From positions 1 to 28,026 of the forward strand of contig JAEZBU010000047.1 in the NCBI GenBank assembly GCA_023426855.1: a stretch of DNA of 28,026 bases. The letters run 5' to 3'. A model generated the notes under the pieces. The model made no database searches. It saw only the letters and a program-made list of their open reading frames with translations, and had not been told where the DNA came from. This stretch comes from Pseudomonadota bacterium (GTDB lineage Bacteria; Pseudomonadota; Alphaproteobacteria; Rhizobiales; Hyphomicrobiaceae). Positions 24,001 through 28,026 of this stretch are shown here, one piece after another; the first letter of the stretch is position 1, and each line of letters begins with the position of its first letter. The translations under genes and the position numbers were made by a program.

Positions 24001-27000
24001 AATGCGGATTGGCGATGTTGTTGCCAGTGCCTTCCAGGTCGCGAATGCCGGTGTGGCCATCGGTGTCATCATCATTCGCGAACGCTCGGATGCCGTTGAC
24101 CAGGTTCTTCAAGCCAGCCAGGTCGCGGGCGGTGTAAGCGAAATTGCCGGTGATGGCGTCGTCATCGTCATCGCCAGGGCCACTCGCCGGCTGGAACTGC
24201 GGCGGCACCGTACCAGTGAAAGTGATCGAGTGCGCGCCATTGGAGTAGGTCGAAGTGCCGTTGCCGTTGTCGGTGAGCGCGTAACTCGCCGGATCGGCGC
24301 CTTCCGGCAGTTCCACCACATCCTGCGGCCGCAGCGTGCCGAGGATTGTATCGTTGCCGCCGCTGCCTTTGATCACGACGCGATGAGCCGACGAAAGCTG
24401 CGAAATGTCGAAGACATCGTCGCCGTCGGAGCCATAGATCGTGATGGTATTGGTGTTCAGGCTGGTCGTAGAGAAATCACCGATAAGCAAGAACGTGTCG
24501 CCGCCAGCTGTGCCATCCGCGGTGGCGGGCGCACCGTTGATGACAATTTCCTCGATTTCACGCAGTTCGGCAATGCGCGAGGCATTGTTCGTGCCATTGA
24601 GCGTGACCACGATTTCGGTACCGGGGTCCAGGACGTTGACGTTGTTGCCTGCAGCGGCCCATGCGTCGCGTGTGTAAATACGGAACGTCTCGGCATCAGC
24701 GGAACCATTGATAACAAACGTATCGCCAATCGTGTCTTCGGTTCCGCCATCAACAATGTCGCGGCCGTCACCAGTATTCCAGACGATCGTATCGTCGCCA
24801 GCGCCACCATTTATCGTGTCGGCGCCTGCACCACCGATGAGCGTGTCGTTGCCATCGCCACCGTTGAGGACGTCTTGGCCAGCGCCACCATCCAACAGGT
24901 CATTGCCGGCACCGCCGTTGAGTTCATCGGCACCAGCCTCGCCATACAGGATGTCGTCGCCGTCATCGCCATTCAGTTCGTCACCGCCAACGCCACCATA
25001 GAGTGTATCGTTGCCTGCGCCGCCGTTGAGTTCATCGGCACCACCCTCGCCATAGAGGATATCGTCGCCATCGCCACCACTCAGGATGTCTGCACCAGCG
25101 CGACCTTCCATGATGTCGGCGCCGCCTGTACCAGTCTCGACGTTCGCCTGACCGTTGCCGATATAATGAATGCCGGTAATTGCGGTGGCTGCCGAAACCA
25201 CCTCTTCTGCGTTCCCGTCGTCATCCGTGAACCGCACGACCGCGCGAAGCTGCAGGTTAATCTGACCCACACCGGGCGTGAACGAAGCTTCCGTTGCTCC
25301 CAGAATATCAGTCCACGTACCGCCAACGAGATTTTGCCACTGGATCACAAAAGTCGCCGGATTTAGCCCATTCGCATCGGCGATACTGCTGACATCCACG
25401 GTCAGCGTCTGGCCTTGCGTCGGCGTCATATCGCTGATGACCGGCAATCCAGTCGGTGCGTGGTTCTGCGAGAGATCGACGAATACATATCCGCCTTCGC
25501 CATCGCCGAACCTCACGCGCTCGATGTTATAGAGCGTGTCAACGCCATCGTTGGTGCGGTTTTGGCCGGTAATCGGATCAATGGCGCCGGCGCTTTCGGT
25601 GATATGCGCGACCGTTACGCTGCCGTTGTCATTGAAGGTGATCGTGTAGTTTTCCTGGACGTCCCAATAGGTCGCAACGTCGGTTCCGCTGTCGTCCCAC
25701 AGGATCTCGCGCTGGATGCTCAAAGCGCCCGGATTGACGGTGCGATCGAGCATGAGTGAATCGAGCGTCCGGCCACCGAACTGTGCTGTGATCACCGTGT
25801 AGCTATCGATGATACCGCCGGCAGCGAGATAGTCGCTTTCCAGATAAATCCGACCAGCCATTCCATCGGCTGTATATGTGTTATCGCCATACTGGAACAC
25901 GATCCGCACATTGAGCCAGGCGTCGCCGTCGATCACGTCGTCGCCGCCACGGCCCTCGAACAGGTCGCTGCCACCGCCACCGAGCAGAATATTGCCGCCG
26001 GTGAAGATCTCAGTATCCCGACCGGATCCGTCGGCCCAATACTGGCCAGACGTGAACATTTCGTCCGTAACGATCTGGTCGAAGTCTTTGATGCGATCCC
26101 TGCCAGCCTTGTCCAGCTCGTTGAACAGGAAATTGCCTTCCGGTGTCGGGTCGGCAACGACGGGGACTTCTTCCTCGCCGTCCTCCGGTACTTCGGTCAG
26201 CCGATCATCGCCGCGCAGCACGTCGTCAAACTTCCAACCGGAGAGCCCTTCGACCTGGCTGAACCTGTCGCGCAGAACCTCCAGCGGCAGGGTCGCAAAC
26301 ACCGGGAAATTCATGTCGGCTTCGGCGCCGACCATCTGGCCTTTGTGGATCACCCAGTCGTGGCCCCACATGCCGATGTTCTTCTGAATACCCTCGCTGG
26401 CGAACATGATGTCGTCGCCGGAGTCGGCGTCATAATCGGTGTCGCCCGAGCCGCCGTTCAGAACATCATGACCGATGATGGTTGAATTGAAGAACAAGTC
26501 GCCGTTGTCGCCGGCAATGTAGTCGAACAGACCAGCGCCCTCGATCCAGTCGTCGCCTTCGTTGCCGAACAGCATATCCGGGCCGTTGCCACCCAGCATA
26601 AAGTCGTTGCCAGCGCCGCCACGGATTTCCGAACCGTCGGGGCCCGTCATCAGGAAATCCTGACCGTTGCCGCCGAAGATCAGCGCCATGCCGGAACCGC
26701 CATGGATGACGTCATTGCCGTCATCGCCGTGCAGCATGTCGACTTCGCCGATATCGGTACCGGAGTTGACGATGATGTCGTCGCCGTCGCCGCCGTGGAC
26801 TTTGTCGACGCCATAGCCGGCTTCAATGTAGTCGTCGCCGCCGAAGCCCCGGATTGTGTCGTCGCCACCCCCAGAGATGATGGTGTCGTCGCCCTCCGTA
26901 CCGGCGATCACAACGTGGTCGAGACCGTTATAGCGGATGTAATTCTCGCCGCGCTCGACGAGGGACGAGACCGCTTCCAGCACCGGATTGTCGTGGACAG

Positions 27001-28026
27001 GATCCTGATGACCAAATCGCTCCTGCATCTCCGGATCGACGTACAGCACATGATCGGGCGTCGAGAATATGTCGCCCGGAAGCGCAAAACCTTGCTCGCC
27101 AAGATCGGTATTGCGCATCACGATAGACGCGAGCGAGTTGTTCTCGAGCTCGGTCAGCAGATTGAGACCCTGGGTGCGCGACAGGTAGTAGAAGCGGTCG
27201 GCATGCTGCAGGTTTTCCATCTGCAGCTCGAAGATGAACGAGAATGTAGAGCCCAGCATGCCGCCGAACGCCATCTTCTTCTCAGCGAGGCCGCCAACCC
27301 ATAGGTCGACGTTATCAAGGCCACCTTTGGCGGCGGCATAGCTACCTGTCGCATTGAGGAAGTCGAGGCGGTCAGTCGGCGCGCCATCGCCGCCGAACAC
27401 GAGATTCATCGCGGCATCGCGCTTGGCCTCAAGCGTATCCGCGCCGGTGATCGTGCTGTGGGTACCGTACGCCGCGATGAAGTTGATCACGGACTCCGGG
27501 TTTTTCAGATTGAGCGCGAAATCGACCCAGCTCTCATAGGGCTTGAGCTGCGTATCGCCGCCAGCCAGATCCATGAATTCCTGCCGCGCCTGGTTCAGCG
27601 TCGGCATGCCGGTATCGCGACCGCGCGCAATGTTGATCGCGGCGAGGTCGAGCGGGATACCGACGAGCTGGTTGCGCAGGACGTTGGTGACGAACTCGTC
27701 GATCTCGTTGCCGACCTGGGCTGTCATGCCCCGCACGATTGCTCCGGCCGCAGCGCTGTGATCAACGCCGCTCTCGTTAAAGGCCAGCGGGTTCAGGAAT
27801 GCGTCGAACAAATCGAGATCGCTGCGGTTGCCATTCTCGTCGATCCTGTCAACCGTCTCCGTGAGCATCGAGTGCCCGAAGCGGTAAACGACGTGGGCAA
27901 ACTCGGCGAAAATCGCAGGATTGATCTCGACGTCCGGCTGCACCATGAAGATGTCGATGTCGGGCTGCACTTTGCGTGCAAATTCCTCGAACACAAGGTG
28001 CTGATACTGCATCTCGGTGACGAAGC
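21026..28026 (-). CDS. Giant secreted RTX protein with two animal haem peroxidase domains (MopA-like), 5' end outside window
   Basis: The frame is open to the window edge; residues here are numbered from the Met at 28012, which is inside a domain. Residues 1-330 are the C-terminal part of peroxidase domain 1 (proximal His47 in YRFGHSM; Asn140). RTX block 1 is 366-560, an Ig-like domain 850-948, and RTX block 2 955-1090. Peroxidase domain 2 spans 1291-1970: FGQYFDHGLDFLP with Gln1403, Asp1406 and distal His1407; Ca-loop TSPFVDQNQVYGS; Arg1601 and Glu1604 in GDGRANEN; proximal His1698; Asn1803. A poly-Asp linker (1973-2021), RTX block 3 (2045-2232) and a C-terminal secretion module follow. The peroxidase-cyclooxygenase family oxidises substrates with H2O2. 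The layout resembles manganese-oxidising MopA and Pseudomonas PehA. Export by the adjacent type I system is inferred; Mn oxidation is a hypothesis. Confidence 0.93.
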   Translation of the reverse strand, partial: FVTEMQYQHLVFEEFARKVQPDIDIFMVQPDVEINPAIFAEFAHVVYRFGHSMLTETVDRIDENGNRSDLDLFDAFLNPLAFNESGVDHSAAAGAIVRGMTAQVGNEIDEFVTNVLRNQLVGIPLDLAAINIARGRDTGMPTLNQARQEFMDLAGGDTQLKPYESWVDFALNLKNPESVINFIAAYGTHSTITGADTLEAKRDAAMNLVFGGDGAPTDRLDFLNATGSYAAAKGGLDNVDLWVGGLAEKKMAFGGMLGSTFSFIFELQMENLQHADRFYYLSRTQGLNLLTELENNSLASIVMRNTDLGEQGFALPGDIFSTPDHVLYVDPEMQERFGHQDPVHDNPVLEAVSSLVERGENYIRYNGLDHVVIAGTEGDDTIISGGGDDTIRGFGGDDYIEAGYGVDKVHGGDGDDIIVNSGTDIGEVDMLHGDDGNDVIHGGSGMALIFGGNGQDFLMTGPDGSEIRGGAGNDFMLGGNGPDMLFGNEGDDWIEGAGLFDYIAGDNGDLFFNSTIIGHDVLNGGSGDTDYDADSGDDIMFASEGIQKNIGMWGHDWVIHKGQMVGAEADMNFPVFATLPLEVLRDRFSQVEGLSGWKFDDVLRGDDRLTEVPEDGEEEVPVVADPTPEGNFLFNELDKAGRDRIKDFDQIVTDEMFTSGQYWADGSGRDTEIFTGGNILLGGGGSDLFEGRGGDDVIDGDAWLNVRIVFQYGDNTYTADGMAGRIYLESDYLAAGGIIDSYTVITAQFGGRTLDSLMLDRTVNPGALSIQREILWDDSGTDVATYWDVQENYTITFNDNGSVTVAHITESAGAIDPITGQNRTNDGVDTLYNIERVRFGDGEGGYVFVDLSQNHAPTGLPVISDMTPTQGQTLTVDVSSIADANGLNPATFVIQWQNLVGGTWTDILGATEASFTPGVGQINLQLRAVVRFTDDDGNAEEVVSAATAITGIHYIGNGQANVETGTGGADIMEGRAGADILSGGDGDDILYGEGGADELNGGAGNDTLYGGVGGDELNGDDGDDILYGEAGADELNGGAGNDLLDGGAGQDVLNGGDGNDTLIGGAGADTINGGAGDDTIVWNTGDGRDIVDGGTEDTIGDTFVINGSADAETFRIYTRDAWAAAGNNVNVLDPGTEIVVTLNGTNNASRIAELREIEEIVINGAPATADGTAGGDTFLLIGDFSTTSLNTNTITIYGSDGDDVFDISQLSSAHRVVIKGSGGNDTILGTLRPQDVVELPEGADPASYALTDNGNGTSTYSNGAHSITFTGTVPPQFQPASGPGDDDDDAITGNFAYTARDLAGLKNLVNGIRAFANDDDTDGHTGIRDLEGTGNNIANPHFGSADQTFIRLTNARYGDLNEEGNRDVNPIFNGLDARNISNIIGTQEPNLAKNGQDANIFFMAFGQYFDHGLDFLPKSSAYGTIEIGGPGSERGPFADNPADLTRGAVHEIDANGIPQHLNKTSPFVDQNQVYGSNEIVGQFLRESDGNQGVGARILAGQPDPSAPEFKLLPTLREMIQHHWQANTIFVDPSLPNGAISFREYFTDFPISETETGTLFDEVAGTYNPAVVNAMVSDFMGSGFPLLLDTNPFISLLDHYVAGDGRANENFALTSMHTIWARNHNFHVEALTAAGFQGTPEEIFQAAKMVNEAEYQRVVFDEFADMLIGGIRGSGSHGHSDYNPDVDARISHEFAAAVYRVGHSLIGQTMTVLDENGQPKQVALFDAFLNPSNDTDVFTGPLPPGYVPQPGYAQLGVSSILGGIARQPAEEVDFNIVDAVRNDLVRINADLFSFNVARGRDVGLGTLNQIRMDLAASNDPYIREAISFAGNLDPYESWEDFQQRNGLSNVVIAQFMQAYPDLILTTPEEIAAFMAANPNIELLDGANGAKVVKGIDRVDLWVGGLAEAHINDGMVGQTFWVVLHEQFDRLQEGDRFYYTDRFDNFDLYENFIDGQEFADIIARNTGLTNLPEHIFEVDDEDDDKDDDDDHDDDDDTQGDDDDDTTGGIDDDQDDDDNTADNDDDDDVDVNPGPGPAPGPGTGTSPFVVYLGTSGHDQAFGGTGNDTLSGGDGDDTLFGFDGDDNIIGGAGNDILMGGAGNDILIGNDGDDMIMGDAGNDTILGGAGNDTIYGGDGDDMIWGHEGRDIIDAGAGNDVIFASIGDGDDVINGGAGIDTIDFSAITANLVVNLGSTGTGSAASAQTGTDTLSGIENVIGGSGDDTIIASNAVNILNGGGGNDTFVFNTAAAADGDRIEGFEPGDKIDLRPIYASLNLGGTVADYITTEPTFTAAGQLKLTIDGEDTLISGNTDTDADAEFVIRIVGRTDLTSNDFA
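21317..21880 (-). repeat. RTX block 3 of the giant peroxidase
   Basis: About 15-20 nonapeptide units of the type GGDGDDTLF, GGAGNDILM and GGAGNDTIY lie just ahead of the C-terminal secretion module. This is the usual place for a Ca-dependent beta-roll that folds after export and helps pull the rest of the chain through. Confidence 0.92.
21938..22096 (-). repeat. Poly-aspartate linker coding region
   Basis: About 53 codons encode a chain made mostly of Asp with a few Asn, Gly, Thr, Lys and His, followed by a Pro/Gly hinge (NPGPGPAPGPG). It links peroxidase domain 2 to RTX block 3. A shorter run of the same style occurs in the neighbouring RTX protein at about 18570-18606. Confidence 0.9.
24743..25150 (-). 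repeat. RTX block 2 of the giant peroxidase, with a 36-residue higher-order duplication
   Basis: The block has about 14 nonapeptide units. Within it, residues 985-1020 and 1021-1056 (bases 24845-25060) are two tandem copies of a four-nonapeptide unit starting ILYGEGGADELNGG and ILYGEAGADELNGG. The DNA repeats at a 108-base period with long near-identical stretches, which points to recent unequal duplication. Confidence 0.9.
26333..26917 (-). repeat. RTX block 1 of the giant peroxidase (degenerate)
   Basis: RTX units such as GTEGDDTII, GGGDDTIRG and GGDGDDIIV follow peroxidase domain 1. They become irregular after about residue 440 and are interrupted by non-RTX stretches (for example around WGHDWVIHKGQMVGAEADM). 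This hybrid of RTX and a special domain recurs in bacterial secreted peroxidases of this class. Confidence 0.85.

Noticed and set aside
22919..25366. Plus-strand open frame of 815 codons opposite the giant peroxidase gene
   Set aside because: Its translation has no recognisable domain and mirrors the codon pattern of the minus-strand peroxidase and RTX coding sequence, which has clear catalytic motifs.

Overview
The window reads as chromosomal DNA of a GC-rich alphaproteobacterium, most likely a member of the Hyphomicrobiales (Bradyrhizobium/Rhodoplanes-like). The evidence is the gene families present: a TctA relic, TRAP transporters, class III CoA-transferases, an RgtD/RgtE-like lipid A cluster and RTX proteins served by a PrtD/PrtE-type exporter. 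Codon use is GC-rich throughout, with one clear AT-rich exception at 13404-13448. No insertion sequence, integrase, phage gene, rRNA operon or CRISPR array was found.

Left part (1-8004). A 3-hydroxyisobutyrate-dehydrogenase-like gene, cut by the window edge, and an atypical crotonase point left. A collapsed tctA relic then runs into an amidase, followed by one doubtful small ORF. Next come a D-3-hydroxybutyrate dehydrogenase and a divergent glycan cluster: a GT39-type integral membrane transferase on one side, and a DPM1-like polyprenyl-phosphate sugar synthase plus a LAB_N protein on the other. These three probably make a lipid-linked sugar and transfer it to lipid A or another envelope acceptor. 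An initiator tRNA follows, flanked by intrinsic terminators, and then an orphan colicin-D-type immunity protein whose start codon touches a perfect inverted repeat.

Middle (8050-15787). A LysR regulator is divergent from a likely operon: class III CoA-transferase, TRAP transporter DctP-DctQ-DctM, SMP-30/gluconolactonase-like lactonase, CitE-like HpcH/HpaI lyase, and an Asp/Glu-racemase-superfamily enzyme behind a hairpin region. The set looks like uptake, lactone opening, CoA activation and C-C cleavage of an organic acid. The substrate cannot be read from the sequence.

Right part (15839-28026, all minus strand). Transcribed from right to left, this is a very large secreted protein, a strong hairpin, a type I secretion ABC transporter, a second RTX protein with an N-terminal membrane segment, and the HlyD-type adaptor. 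The large protein (at least 2,332 codons, 5' end outside the window) carries two animal-haem-peroxidase domains separated and followed by RTX calcium-binding repeats and a poly-Asp linker. It resembles the MopA class of manganese-oxidising peroxidases. Both RTX proteins end in the same kind of C-terminal module, so the adjacent exporter probably serves both. No outer-membrane TolC partner is in the window.

The best candidates for new biology are the double-peroxidase RTX system with its membrane-anchored RTX companion, the LysR/TRAP/CoA-transferase/lactonase/lyase/racemase cluster, and the orphan immunity gene.
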